A stretch of 61,862 nt of DNA, taken from contig NZ_JAGSOG010000017.1 in the NCBI RefSeq assembly GCF_018139695.1, positions 1 to 61,862 of the forward strand, written 5' to 3'. Of this stretch, positions 9,055 through 17,478 are shown one piece after another. Made by a program: the position numbers and the translations under genes. The DNA is from Actinospica durhamensis (GTDB lineage: Bacteria > Actinomycetota > Actinomycetes > Streptomycetales > Catenulisporaceae). The notes below the pieces were generated by a model that saw only the letters and a list, made by a program, of their open reading frames with translations, made no database searches and had not been told where the DNA came from. How positions within the stretch are numbered: the stretch's first letter is position 1; each line of letters begins with the position of its first letter.

Positions 9055-9498
9055 TCAGTGCTCGACGGAACGCAGCTCGCCGAGCGGGCGCACCCAGCGG
9101 CGCCACTGGTCCTCGCGGGCGTACCCGGCCGCGGCCCAGGCCAGCTGTCCGGTCTCGTTGCGCTCGAGCACCATGGCGTCGGTGCGGCGCCCACCGAGGG
9201 CGGCGAAACGGTCGTGGGCGGCTTCCAGCAGCGCGGAGCCGATGCCCTCGCGGCGGCGGTCCGGGGAGACGGCCAGCCGGTAGAGATGGCAGCGCCAGCC
9301 GTCGAATCCGGCGATCACGCTGCCGACGATGCGGGTGTCGTCGAGGGCGAGCAGCAGCGCGCCGGGGTCGCGCTCGATCAGGATGCGTACACCGTCCACG
9401 TCGTCCGTGATGGACGTGCCCTCGGCCGCGTCACGCCAGAACTCGAGCACCTCGGCCGCCTGTCCGGACTCGGCCGGACGGATCGCGATCTTGTCCAT
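9055..9498 (-). CDS. GNAT-family N-acetyltransferase
   Basis: A 147-residue single-domain GCN5-related acetyltransferase. The fold is indicated by IVGSVIAGFDGW, the acetyl-CoA-binding loop SPDRRREGIGSALLEAA (Q/RxxGxG/A type) and a C-terminal MVLERNETGQLAWAAAGYA segment. It transfers an acetyl group from acetyl-CoA to an amine; the substrate is unknown. The start MDKIAIRPA at 9498 matches the usual N-terminal strand better than 9516. It is read in the same direction as the acyl-CoA dehydrogenase gene but is separated from it by a hairpin terminator. Confidence 0.85.
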   Translation of the reverse strand: MDKIAIRPAESGQAAEVLEFWRDAAEGTSITDDVDGVRILIERDPGALLLALDDTRIVGSVIAGFDGWRCHLYRLAVSPDRRREGIGSALLEAAHDRFAALGGRRTDAMVLERNETGQLAWAAAGYAREDQWRRWVRPLGELRSVEH

Positions 9499-9530
9499 GC
9501 CGCCATCCCAGCACATCGCGCGCAGCGCGA

Positions 9531-9573
9531 GAACCCCGTGCCCACCAGGCGAGACGGCCGGGGCACGGGGTTC
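9531..9573. terminator. Hairpin terminator after the acyl-CoA dehydrogenase gene
   Basis: A 13-bp perfect stem, GAACCCCGTGCCC at 9531-9543 and its complement at 9561-9573, with a 17-nt loop. It lies 22 bp past the dehydrogenase stop (minus strand) and upstream of the GNAT start. Confidence 0.7.
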
Positions 9574-9594
9574 GGGCGGCGCGGGCCGCGGAGA

Positions 9595-10752
9595 CTACAG
9601 TCCGAGCGACTTCGCGATGATCGTGCGCATGATCTCGCTGGTGCCGCCGTAGAGCCGGGAGACCCGGGTGTCGGCGTACAGGCGGGCGATCGGGTACTCG
9701 TTGATGTAGCCGTAGCCGCCGTGCAGCTGCAGGCACTTGTCGATGATGCGCCCGGCCGCCTCGGTGGTGAACAGCTTGCAGGCCGCGGCGTCGGCCGCGG
9801 TGAGCTTGCCCTGGTCGAACAGCTCCACCGCGCGGTCGGTCATCGCCTGCGCGGCCTGGTACTCCGCCTCGCAGTCGGCGAGCACGAACTTCGTGTTCTG
9901 GAACGCGGCGACCGGCTGGCCGAAGGCCTTGCGCTCCTTGACGTACGCGGTCGCGAAGCCGATCGCAGCCGCGGCCTGGGCGGTGGAGCCGACCACGATG
10001 GCCAGCCGCTCCTCGACCAGGTTGTGCGTCAGGTACTTGAAGGCCTGGCCCTCCTCGCCGAGCAGGTCCTCCACCGGGACCCGCACGTCCTGGAACGCGA
10101 GCTCGGCGGTGTCCGAGGTCTTCAGGCCGATCTTGTCGAGCTTCTTGCCGACCGAGTAGCCCGGGGACTTGGTGTCCACGAACAGGATGGAAAGGCCGCC
10201 GCGGCGGTCCTCCGGGGTGGCCGGGGAGGTGCGCGCGACCACGAGCACGCGGTCGGCCAGCACGCCGCCGGAGATGAAGGTCTTGGCTCCGTTGAGGACG
10301 TAGTGCGTGCCGTCCTCGGAGAGCTTGGCCGTGGTGGCAATGCCGGCCAGGTCGGAGCCGGTGCCCGGCTCGGTCATGGCCAGGGCGCCCATCATCTCGC
10401 CGGAGACGAACGGGGGCATCCAGCGCTGCTTCTGCTCCTCGGTGGCGAAGGCGAGCAGGTAGGGGCGCACCAGGTTCACGTGGATGCCCTCGGCGCCGAA
10501 GGTGACGCCCGCGCGGGCGGTCTCCTCCATGATGACGGCCTCGAACTTGTACGAGGTCTCCCCCGCGCCGCCGTATTCCTCGGGCACGTGTATGCCGTGC
10601 ACTCCGAGCTCGCCGAGCCGGAGGTAGAACTCGCGCGGCGGGTGGCCCGCCTTCTCCCACTCCGAGTACACCGGCACGACCTCGGACTCGATGAAGTCCC
10701 TGATCATGGCACGGAAGGCCTCGTGGTCCTCGTCGTAGATGCTCCGAAGCAC
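9595..10752 (-). CDS. Acyl-CoA dehydrogenase
   Basis: A 385-residue flavoprotein of standard family length. It shows the N-terminal helical domain (YSEWEKAGHPPREFY), the flavin-contacting AMTEPGTGSDLAG motif, LNGAKTFISGG, the middle beta domain with VPVEDLLGEEGQAF and the C-terminal helical domain ending LHGGYGYINEYPIARLYADT and YGGTSEIMRTIIA. It oxidises an acyl-CoA thioester at the alpha-beta bond, passing electrons to ETF. At the YEGT position it has YGGT, so the catalytic base is probably elsewhere, as in isovaleryl-CoA-type enzymes. It is transcribed divergently from the TetR gene, its likely regulator. Confidence 0.9.
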   Translation of the reverse strand: MLRSIYDEDHEAFRAMIRDFIESEVVPVYSEWEKAGHPPREFYLRLGELGVHGIHVPEEYGGAGETSYKFEAVIMEETARAGVTFGAEGIHVNLVRPYLLAFATEEQKQRWMPPFVSGEMMGALAMTEPGTGSDLAGIATTAKLSEDGTHYVLNGAKTFISGGVLADRVLVVARTSPATPEDRRGGLSILFVDTKSPGYSVGKKLDKIGLKTSDTAELAFQDVRVPVEDLLGEEGQAFKYLTHNLVEERLAIVVGSTAQAAAAIGFATAYVKERKAFGQPVAAFQNTKFVLADCEAEYQAAQAMTDRAVELFDQGKLTAADAAACKLFTTEAAGRIIDKCLQLHGGYGYINEYPIARLYADTRVSRLYGGTSEIMRTIIAKSLGL

Positions 10753-10778
10753 CTTCGTACCCCTATCCTGTGTCTCGC

Positions 10779-10815
10779 CTACTCATCGAACGCTCGTTAA
10801 GCTACTCGTGAGTAG
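10779..10815. promoter_or_regulatory. Divergent control region with two inverted repeats
   Basis: Between the acyl-CoA dehydrogenase and TetR genes lie AACGCTCGTT (10789-10798, arms AACG/CGTT) and the perfect palindrome CTACTCGTGAGTAG (10802-10815). A further CTACTC half-site is at 10779-10784. This placement is typical of a TetR repressor controlling itself and its neighbour; which repeat is bound is unknown. Confidence 0.5.
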
Positions 10816-10842
10816 CCCATGCTGTCCAGACCGGAGGTCCCC

Positions 10843-11493
10843 GTGGCCGCACGTCCCGCAGGCCACCAGTCCCTGCTCGCCGCCGCCTCGGCGCAGTTCG
10901 CCGAGCGGGGCTTCCACGCGGTCTCCATTCGGGAGATCGCGGCCGCCGCCGGGGTGAGCCTGTCCGCTCTGTACCACTATTACCCGGGCAAGCACGCGCT
11001 GCTCGCGGCGTTGCTGCACGAGGGGATGGACGACTACCAGGCCCGCTGCGACGAGGCGGTGGCCGAGGCCGGGCACGACCCGGCCCGGCGGCTCGCGGCC
11101 GTGGTGGGCGCGACGGTGCGGTACCGGGCCGAGCGCTCGGAGGCCAGCCTGCTGCTGATGAACGAGGCCAGGGCGCTGGAACCGGCCGAGCGCGAGCGCT
11201 ACCGGACCCGGCAGCGTGAGGCGAGCAACCGGTTCCGCGAACCGATCGACGCCGGGGTGGCCGCCGGCATCTTCACCACGCCCTACCCCGACGACGTGCG
11301 GCGCACCATCATCGCCGCGTCCAACGCGGTGGCGCAGTGGTACCGCCCGGACGGCCCCGACTCGCTCGACGACCTGGTGGAGCGGCAGGTGTTCCTGGCC
11401 TACCGGATGCTCGGGTACGAGCCGCGCAACCCCAACGCGCGCGGCGCACACACGGCGACTGCCGCCGGCCGGAGCCGGCGGCGGTCGCCGTGA
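10843..11493 (+). CDS. TetR/AcrR-family regulator
   Basis: A 216-residue regulator. Residues about 5-55 form the TetR helix-turn-helix (AQFAERGFHAVSIREIAAAAGVSLSALYHYYPGKHALL). The rest is a helical ligand-binding domain with a TetR_C-like end (RRTIIAASNAVAQWYRPDG). The GTG at 10843 is chosen because GGAGG (10833-10837) lies 5 nt upstream. An ATG at 10819 has no Shine-Dalgarno and would start 3 nt after the palindrome. It likely represses the divergent acyl-CoA dehydrogenase gene and itself, released by an acyl-CoA or related ligand; that is inference from arrangement. Confidence 0.85.
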   Translation: MAARPAGHQSLLAAASAQFAERGFHAVSIREIAAAAGVSLSALYHYYPGKHALLAALLHEGMDDYQARCDEAVAEAGHDPARRLAAVVGATVRYRAERSEASLLLMNEARALEPAERERYRTRQREASNRFREPIDAGVAAGIFTTPYPDDVRRTIIAASNAVAQWYRPDGPDSLDDLVERQVFLAYRMLGYEPRNPNARGAHTATAAGRSRRRSP

Positions 11494-11515
11494 CGGTGCG
11501 GGTGCAGCGGGAGAC

Positions 11516-12265
11516 TCAGACCTTGAAGAACTCGCTGGTGCGCGCGTCCTTCATCGGCCCGCCCTCGCGCCGGACCCGGCGCAGCTCCTCGAGGTTCTCG
11601 AGACTCAGCGTACTGCCGGGCTCGGTGGAGACCTCGGTGAGCGTGCGCTCCTCGCCGCTGCGCCCGCCGCGCTCGGCCTCGGCCGGCTCGGCGCGCTTGA
11701 CCGCGTAGGCGATGGCCGCCGCGCAGCCCGGCAGCCAGCCGATCAGCGCGCCGACCAGGGCCATGGTGGCGGCCTGGAGGGTGAGGATGTCGCCGGGGCG
11801 GGTCTGCGCGGTGACCGTGACGAAGGCCTCGCGCAGTTGGGCTCCCGCGCCGACGTGGTGGTCGACGAGGCCCGCGATCAGTCCGGCGAACGCCCCGGTG
11901 AGCGTCGCCACGGCCCAGACCCCGACGATCAGGGAGAGCTTGGCGCGACGCAGCGCGAGTCCGCCGGCCAGGGCGCGGGCGCCGGCCAGGATGAGCAGGG
12001 GCCAGACGGCGTCGAGCACGAGGGCGGCCGTCCAGGCGGACGAGCCTCCCAGCGCGTTCGCGCCGGTGGTCCAGTGGAACACCTGCAGGGTGCCGGCCAG
12101 CAGCGGTACCTTGTTCGCCCCGGCGTCCTTCGGCAGTGCACTGATCGTGGAGTAGCTCCACGGGTTGCCGAGCCCGGCGGTGAGCGCGAGGGCGGTTCCG
12201 GCCGCCGCCGAGGCGATGCCCCAGCGGCGGCGCGGGGAGAGCGTGGACAGGTAGGTGCGTGCCAT
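11516..12265 (-). CDS. Four-helix membrane protein, unknown function
   Basis: A 249-residue protein with about four transmembrane segments (near residues 12-34, 62-85, 90-114 and 140-166) and a charged cytoplasmic-looking tail of about 75 residues rich in Glu/Arg (AEAERGGRSGEERTLTEV). An extracytoplasmic loop contains NPWSYSTISALPKDAG. I recognise no family. The tail could bind a partner. The start at 12265 fits the first helix; 12283 is an alternative. Its upstream DNA is unusually AT-rich for the window and holds CTACTC (12313-12318) and GAGTAG (12333-12338) as a spaced inverted repeat. Confidence 0.65.
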   Translation of the reverse strand: MARTYLSTLSPRRRWGIASAAAGTALALTAGLGNPWSYSTISALPKDAGANKVPLLAGTLQVFHWTTGANALGGSSAWTAALVLDAVWPLLILAGARALAGGLALRRAKLSLIVGVWAVATLTGAFAGLIAGLVDHHVGAGAQLREAFVTVTAQTRPGDILTLQAATMALVGALIGWLPGCAAAIAYAVKRAEPAEAERGGRSGEERTLTEVSTEPGSTLSLENLEELRRVRREGGPMKDARTSEFFKV

Positions 12266-12363
12266 GGCCGGTGAGCCTGGCACGCACCCACCTGCCGGAC
12301 AAGGCAGCCGGTCTACTCTTTACCAAAGTATTGAGTAGCCTCGCGGTCACCCTGCGGCGCCGG

Positions 12364-13941
12364 TCAGGACATCGCGGCCAGGTGGGCGCCGACGGTGTTC
12401 AGGAAGGCGTAGCCGTTGGACGCGTCCCAGTTGATCGACCAGTCCATCGCTCCGCCGATGCCGGGCCACTTGGCCGTCGGGACGAAGCTGCCGCAGTTGG
12501 TGCCCGAGGCCAGGCAGTCGAGCGCGTTGTCCACCACGCTCGGCGCCACGTAGCCGCTGCCCGCCGCGGAGCTCGAGGCCGGCAGGCCGAGGCCCACCTG
12601 GGACGGGTTCAGCCCGCCCTGCAGTTCGGTGCAGGCCAGCGCGGTCATGAAGTTCTCGGTGGACTCGCTGTAGACGTTGCCGTCACAGCCGTTCATCGAA
12701 CCGCTGTTGTAGTACTGGGTGTAGGAGATCGTCAGGATCGACTTGATGTCCAGGGCCAGCTGGAAGTAGTCCCCGGAGGTCGTGTAGACGTCGATGGTCT
12801 GCGGCGCCAGGGTGATGATCAGCGAGGAGCCGGCCAGCGCGGAGAGGTCTTGCAGCGCCTGGGCCGTGTACGTCACGTTGACGCCGTTCTCCAGGTCGAT
12901 GTCCACGCCGTCGAAGCCGTACTGCTTCATCAGGGCATAGACACTGTTGGCGAAGTTGGTCGCCGCGGTGGAGGAGCCGATGGTGATGGTGCCGTTCTGC
13001 CCGCCGACCGAGAGGATCACCTTCTGGCCGCGCGAGTGCAGCGTGGCCACGTCGGAGGTGAACTGGGCCGCCGTGTAGCCGCCGAGGGCGGTGGACAGGC
13101 CGGAGTCGATGGAGAAGGTGACGCCGCCGTCGTTGGCCGAGTCGGCGCTGGCGAAGGCCACGTCGACCAGGTTGTAGCCCTGCGGCACCTGAGCGAGCGT
13201 CAGGGCCTCGGCGCCGTTGGTGAAGTCCTGCCAGTACCCGGCCAGCACGTGCTTGGGCAGGCCGGAGCTGGAGGTGCCGGTGGAGGTGGAGGTGGGCGAG
13301 GCCGAGGGGCTGGCCGACTTGGACGCGGAGGCCGACGGGCTGGCCGAGGCGGACGCGGACGCGCTGGCCGAGGCCGAGGGGCTGGCCGAGGCCGTGGTGG
13401 GCGAGGCCGAGGCGCTCGAGCCGGCGCCGGCCGGGCCGGTGAGCGCGAGGTTGTCGGCGTAGTACGTGCCCTGCGCGTACCAGCCGTGGGTGTAGACCGT
13501 GACAGAGGTCTGGGACGCGCCGGTGGTGAAGCTGGTGGACAGCGCGGTCCAGGTGGAGGCGGACGGGGTCCAGGTGTCGGCGCCGCCGGTGATGCCGAGG
13601 TAGACGTAGTTGCCCTCGAACTCGCCGGACAGGGTGTAGGCGGTGTTCGGCTGGACCGAGACGGTCTGGGTGCACTGGGCGTCGTCCGAGTTGTTCGCGG
13701 CGCCCGCCAGCGCGTAGGTGTCACCGGTATAGACCGGACTGGTGACCACCGAGCCGGTGCCCGCGTCACAGGTCCAGCCGGACAGGGTGCCGGTACCGAA
13801 ACTGGGGTTCGCCAGGAGGTTGGTGCTCGCCGCTTGTGCTTGCGCGGCGAAGATCGCACCGCCGACGGCGAGTGCCGCGGCCGTGGTGGCGGCGATGGCG
13901 ATGCGCATGCGCCGGGGGTGGGAAGCGTGCTGTGGTGCCAT
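12364..13941 (-). CDS. Secreted GH18 chitinase with N-terminal carbohydrate-binding module
   Basis: A 525-residue exported enzyme. Residues 1-37 are a Sec signal (RMRIAIAATTAAALAVGG, cleavage after AQA). Residues about 40-165 form a jelly-roll carbohydrate-binding module (NLLANPSFGTGTLSGW). About 170-225 is a Ser/Ala/Pro linker, and 228-525 is a GH18 barrel with KVILSVGG and FDGVDIDLE, which contains the catalytic DxxDxDxE. It hydrolyses chitin by substrate-assisted retention via the final Glu. A DasR-type operator lies 73 bp upstream of the start, so repression relieved by glucosamine phosphates is likely. No second chitin gene is adjacent. Confidence 0.92.
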   Translation of the reverse strand: MAPQHASHPRRMRIAIAATTAAALAVGGAIFAAQAQAASTNLLANPSFGTGTLSGWTCDAGTGSVVTSPVYTGDTYALAGAANNSDDAQCTQTVSVQPNTAYTLSGEFEGNYVYLGITGGADTWTPSASTWTALSTSFTTGASQTSVTVYTHGWYAQGTYYADNLALTGPAGAGSSASASPTTASASPSASASASASASASPSASASKSASPSASPTSTSTGTSSSGLPKHVLAGYWQDFTNGAEALTLAQVPQGYNLVDVAFASADSANDGGVTFSIDSGLSTALGGYTAAQFTSDVATLHSRGQKVILSVGGQNGTITIGSSTAATNFANSVYALMKQYGFDGVDIDLENGVNVTYTAQALQDLSALAGSSLIITLAPQTIDVYTTSGDYFQLALDIKSILTISYTQYYNSGSMNGCDGNVYSESTENFMTALACTELQGGLNPSQVGLGLPASSSAAGSGYVAPSVVDNALDCLASGTNCGSFVPTAKWPGIGGAMDWSINWDASNGYAFLNTVGAHLAAMS

Positions 13942-14013
13942 GGGTACGGGTGGGTCCCTTCACGCTGTCGGCCCCCCGCCGCCCAGCGCGCCGAGGGATC
14001 CGTGGGGAGAATG

Positions 14014-14029
14014 ATTGGACTAGACCAAT
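14014..14029 (-). promoter_or_regulatory. dre-like operator (DasR) at the chitinase promoter
   Basis: ATTGGTCTAGTCCAAT (read on the minus strand) matches the DasR responsive element consensus ASTGGTCTAGACCAST at all but three positions. It is itself a near-palindrome. Position, orientation and target (chitinase) fit known DasR control in streptomycetes. Confidence 0.75.
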
Positions 14030-14123
14030 GCACTCGTCAAGACCCCGAAGCCTAAGAGAAGGTCAAGACCGGCTTGTGCGAAGTGAAACCCTGATCAACG
14101 ATCAGGCGATAGACTCGGCCTTC

Positions 14124-15206
14124 GTGGAGATCGAGTCGCTGGGCCAGTTCGACGCGTACGTCGCGGCACACTCCGGAAGCCTGGCCGGCTGCCGGATCCA
14201 GGGCGTGGATCTCAGAGATCGTGGTTGGGAGCTGCGGGCGGGCGACGTCGCGGACTCGGCCTTCCTCGGCTGCCTGCTGAGCGACTCGGTGGCCGGCGAC
14301 CTGCGCCTGCGCGGCGCGCTGGTCTTCCCGCCCAGCCCGCACCTGCCGTTCGACCCGTACCGGATAGCGCTCTACACGGCCGAGGAGCTCTACGACGGGA
14401 TCGCGGACAAGCCCTACGAGCAGACCACCGACGCGCTCGCCTACCACTGGGACCAGCTGCCGCTCGGGCGCGAGGACGTGCTCGGCCTGGTCCTGCGCTC
14501 GCTGCACGACGACTCGATCTCGGACGCGCTGGACGAGTGGGCCGCGGGCCACCGGATCGTCGGGGTGATGGGCGGGCACTCGCTCGAGCGCGGCACGGAC
14601 GGCTACCGGCAGGCGGCGCTGCTCGGCCGGAGCCTGTCGCGCAACGGATTCACCGTCGCCACCGGCGGCGGCCCCGGCGCGATGGAGGCGGCGAACCTGG
14701 GCGCGTACCTGGCGCCGCATCCGGACGCGGCCCTGGCCGAGGCGCTCGACCTGCTCGCCGCCGTCCCCGGGTACGCGGACGTGACCGCGTGGGCCCGGGC
14801 CGCCTTCACCGTGCGCGAGCGCTTTCCGGTGGCCGACTCCGGCGTCTCGCTCTCGGTCCCGACCTGGTTCTACGGCCACGAACCGCCGAACCCGTTCGCC
14901 ACGGCCGTCGCGAAGTACTTCTCCAACGCGCTGCGCGAGGACGTGCTGCTGGCGCACGCGGACTCGGCGCTGGTCTACCTGCCCGGGGCGGCCGGGACGG
15001 TGCAGGAGGTCTTCCAGGCCGCGACGCCCGCGTACTACGGCAGCGCGCTCGCCCGCCGGATGATCCTGGTCGGCGTGTCCTACTGGACCAAGGTGATCCC
15101 GGCCTGGCCGCTGCTGCGCAAGCTGGCCGAGGGACGGCCGATGGAGTCGGGGCTGCACCTGGTGGACACGGTCGCGGAGGCCGGGATCCTCCTGTCCCGG
15201 CCCTGA
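14124..15206 (+). CDS. LOG-like Rossmann-fold nucleotide-binding protein
   Basis: A protein of about 360 residues. The C-terminal two-thirds resembles the LOG/TIGR00730 family, with HRIVGVMGGHSLERG, ATGGGPGAMEAANLGAY and YLPGAAGTVQEVFQA corresponding to the GGGxxGxM and PGGxGTxxE motifs. The second motif is altered (PGAAGTVQE). LOG enzymes release cytokinin-like bases from nucleoside monophosphates, but long actinobacterial members like this one with a 130-residue N-terminal extension have no proven role. The start is uncertain: GTG 14124 is chosen from the EIESLGQFDAYV family-like N-terminus; GTG 14076 is possible. It is divergent from the chitinase gene. Confidence 0.75.
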   Translation: MEIESLGQFDAYVAAHSGSLAGCRIQGVDLRDRGWELRAGDVADSAFLGCLLSDSVAGDLRLRGALVFPPSPHLPFDPYRIALYTAEELYDGIADKPYEQTTDALAYHWDQLPLGREDVLGLVLRSLHDDSISDALDEWAAGHRIVGVMGGHSLERGTDGYRQAALLGRSLSRNGFTVATGGGPGAMEAANLGAYLAPHPDAALAEALDLLAAVPGYADVTAWARAAFTVRERFPVADSGVSLSVPTWFYGHEPPNPFATAVAKYFSNALREDVLLAHADSALVYLPGAAGTVQEVFQAATPAYYGSALARRMILVGVSYWTKVIPAWPLLRKLAEGRPMESGLHLVDTVAEAGILLSRP

Positions 15207-15262
15207 GGGCGGGCCGGATTCCGCCGCGGCGTCGGCGGTGCGTGGGCGCGGACGGGGCCGCG

Positions 15263-15979
15263 TCAGCTCGCGGCGCGCACCAGCGCGGCGAACAGGGCCG
15301 GGTCGTCGCGGATCTCGGGGTGCCACTGCACGCCGAGCAGAAACCGGCGGTCCGGGTTCCACACCGCCTCCACCGTCTCGTCCAGCGCCCAGCCGGTGGC
15401 CTTGAGCCCCTCGCCGAGCGCGTCCACGGCCTGATGGTGGTAGCAGGGCACGTCGATGGTGGGCCCGAGCAGGGATCCGGGCATGGCCGCGGTGTCCAGG
15501 CGCACCCGGACCGTGCCGAACACGCCGGGGGCGGGCCGGTGGCGCTGGCCGCCGGCGAGTTCCGGCAGGTGCTGCACGAGCGTGCCGCCGCAGTGCACGT
15601 TGATCAGCTGCATGCCGCGGCAGATCCCGAACACCGGCCGGTCCCGGTCCAGCGCCGCGGTCAGCAGCGCGGACTCCCAGGTGTCGCGGTCGGACTGGAA
15701 GCGCTCTGCGTACGGGTCGGGCGCGGCGCCGTAGCGCACCGGCTCGATGTCCGGGCCGCCGGTCAGGATCAGCCCGTCGAGCGTGTCCATCACCTGCGGG
15801 GCCGCGTCGTCGGAGCTGAGCGGCAGCAGCACCGGCAGGCCGCCGGCCTGGGTGAGTAAGTCCACGTAGTTGTGGGGCAGCAGCGCCGCCTGTGTGTGCC
15901 ACACGCCCCAGGAAGCGTGCTCGCGGTAGGCGGTCAGGCCTATCAACGGACGCCGAGAGCGAGGCGAAAGTGTGTTCAC
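15263..15979 (-). CDS. Class-I glutamine amidotransferase-like hydrolase (peptidase C26, PuuD-like)
   Basis: A 238-residue protein of the gamma-glutamyl-gamma-aminobutyrate hydrolase family. It has RPLIGLTAY at the N-terminus, LTGGPDIEP, the nucleophile elbow FGICRGMQLIN with its Cys, and the catalytic His in VQWHPE. Family members hydrolyse gamma-glutamyl amides in polyamine breakdown or remove gamma-glutamyl groups from amines. No other polyamine gene is adjacent, so the substrate is open. The GTG start lies close to the edge of the upstream 205-bp non-coding stretch. It converges on the LOG-like gene. Confidence 0.88.
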   Translation of the reverse strand: MNTLSPRSRRPLIGLTAYREHASWGVWHTQAALLPHNYVDLLTQAGGLPVLLPLSSDDAAPQVMDTLDGLILTGGPDIEPVRYGAAPDPYAERFQSDRDTWESALLTAALDRDRPVFGICRGMQLINVHCGGTLVQHLPELAGGQRHRPAPGVFGTVRVRLDTAAMPGSLLGPTIDVPCYHHQAVDALGEGLKATGWALDETVEAVWNPDRRFLLGVQWHPEIRDDPALFAALVRAAS

Positions 15980-16184
15980 GGGGTTGGTCTTTCCCTCTCC
16001 GGCACCGGTTTAGGCCCCGTATGCGACCAGCGCGAAGAGTGCGGCGGTGAGCGGAGTATCGCAGGGATCGGACAGATTCGGCGCCCGCGCGGGGGCTCCG
16101 GCGCCGGGCGCCCCGGACGGCCGCCGCACACAACCGTCGGGCCGCGTACGATACTGCTTTCAGTCGAGTGGGAAAGCGGTCCGG

Positions 16185-16496
16185 ATGCAGCAGCAGGTAG
16201 AAGCGAGACGATCGGCCAGTTGGGCGGCGATACTGCTGCCCCTGCTCGCGGTGGGCGCAGCCGCGGCCTGTTTCGCCGACGGGCTGGTGGTCGGCGGTAC
16301 CGGCCACGCGCCGATCCTGACGTACCTGCTGCCGCTCGTGATCTCCCCCGTGCTCGCCGCGCTCTTCGCGGTGGCCGCCGCCCTGGTGCGCCGGGGCCGG
16401 GTCTACTGGCTCTCGACCGGATACCTGCTCGTCGCGGGCAGCCTGGCCACCGGCCTGGTCGCGGCGAACGCGGCCAAGCACGGCAGCGGGCTATAG
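16185..16496 (+). CDS. Small three-helix membrane protein, unknown
   Basis: A 103-residue hydrophobic protein with segments near residues 10-32, 38-64 and 72-95 separated by short loops. The start at ATG 16185 is favoured: TACGAT at 16149-16154 is a plausible -10 box, and residues coded further upstream are low-complexity Pro/Arg. I do not recognise the family. It is followed by the convergent EamA gene after 18 bp. Confidence 0.5.
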   Translation: MQQQVEARRSASWAAILLPLLAVGAAAACFADGLVVGGTGHAPILTYLLPLVISPVLAALFAVAAALVRRGRVYWLSTGYLLVAGSLATGLVAANAAKHGSGL

Positions 16497-16514
16497 GTCG
16501 CGGGCGCCGGTCGC

Positions 16515-17465
16515 TCAGTCCGCCCGCGCCCGCTGCGTCACCACGATGCAGCCCAGCACGACGAGCGCGGTCAGCGGCACGGTGGCGCCGACGTGTTCGC
16601 CGAGCAGGAGCACCGCCCATGCCAGGGTCAGCAACGGCTGCGCGAGTTGCAGTTGGCTGGCCCGAGCCACCCCGATCTCGCCCATACCGCGATACCAGAG
16701 CACGAATCCGCCGAACTGGGAGACCGCGGCCAGATAGGCCAGTCCGGCCACGGCCTTCGCAGTGACGTGCACCGGTTCGACGGCCAGCGCCACGGCGGTC
16801 ACGGCCAGGTTGACCGGTGCGGCGAACACGACGCCCCAGGCGATCACGCGCCAGCCGGGCATGCGGGCGGAGAGCCGGCCGCCCTCGGCGTATCCGGCGG
16901 CGCACAGCAGCAGGGCCAGGAACAGGTAGAGGTCCGCGACCGTCGGCCGACCGCGGTTCTGGGCGAGGGTGAACGCGATGACGGCGGCCGCGCCGGTCCC
17001 GGCCGCCGCCCAGAAGACCCGGGACGGATGGCGTCCGGTGCGCAGCGCGGCGATCGCGGCCGTGGCCATGGGAAGCGCGCCGATGACCACCGCCGAGTGC
17101 GCGGTGGAGGCCGTCTGCAACGCGAAGGTCGTGAGCAGCGGGAACCCGATCGCGCAGCCCGCTGCGACGACGAGGAGCGCGCCCACGTCGCGGCGGGCGG
17201 GAAACGTCAGACGCGAGTACACGGCCGTGCGCGCGTCCGCCGGATGCGGCCCCGGTGTGGGAATCCGGAGCAGGGCGACAAGCGCGAGTATCGCGGCCAG
17301 ACTCCCGCGTGCCCCGGCGACGAGCCAGGGGCCGAAGCCCTCGAGCGCCCACTGCGTGGCCGGGAAGCTCAGCGAGAAGGCCAGTACCCCGAGCGCGGCG
17401 AACAGCGTCCCGTTCGGCAGTGGCGATACTCGCCGGATGACAATAGCGCTATCCTGTATCTCCAT
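16515..17465 (-). CDS. EamA/DMT-family transporter
   Basis: A 316-residue membrane protein with about ten hydrophobic helices in two EamA repeats, the standard size for the drug/metabolite transporter superfamily. Visible repeat signatures are FPATQWALEGFGPWLVAGARG in the first half and WYRGMGEIGVARASQLQLAQPLLTLAWAVLLLGE in the second, the latter typical of RhaT/YdcZ-like exporters. The start MEIQDSAIV (17465) overlaps the start codon of the divergent MocR gene, so the two cannot be expressed independently of that control region. The MocR protein is its likely regulator; substrate unknown. Confidence 0.85.
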   Translation of the reverse strand: MEIQDSAIVIRRVSPLPNGTLFAALGVLAFSLSFPATQWALEGFGPWLVAGARGSLAAILALVALLRIPTPGPHPADARTAVYSRLTFPARRDVGALLVVAAGCAIGFPLLTTFALQTASTAHSAVVIGALPMATAAIAALRTGRHPSRVFWAAAGTGAAAVIAFTLAQNRGRPTVADLYLFLALLLCAAGYAEGGRLSARMPGWRVIAWGVVFAAPVNLAVTAVALAVEPVHVTAKAVAGLAYLAAVSQFGGFVLWYRGMGEIGVARASQLQLAQPLLTLAWAVLLLGEHVGATVPLTALVVLGCIVVTQRARAD

Positions 17466-17478
17466 GAACAAGGATAGC
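17443..17478. promoter_or_regulatory. Start-codon-overlapping control region of the EamA/MocR pair
   Basis: ATAGCGCTAT (17443-17452) is a perfect palindrome. GCTATCCT (17448-17455) and AGGATAGC (17471-17478) form an 8-bp inverted repeat around both start codons, which share CATG at 17463-17466. AGCGCTATCC at 17445-17454 recurs exactly at 17601-17610 inside the regulator gene. Confidence 0.5.

Noticed and set aside
13217-13462. Acidic ORF antisense to the chitinase linker
   Set aside because: Its Glu/Ala/Asp repeats mirror the Ser/Ala/Pro codons of the linker on the other strand; no ribosome-binding site or homology. The same holds for 54439-54861 in the GH30 linker.
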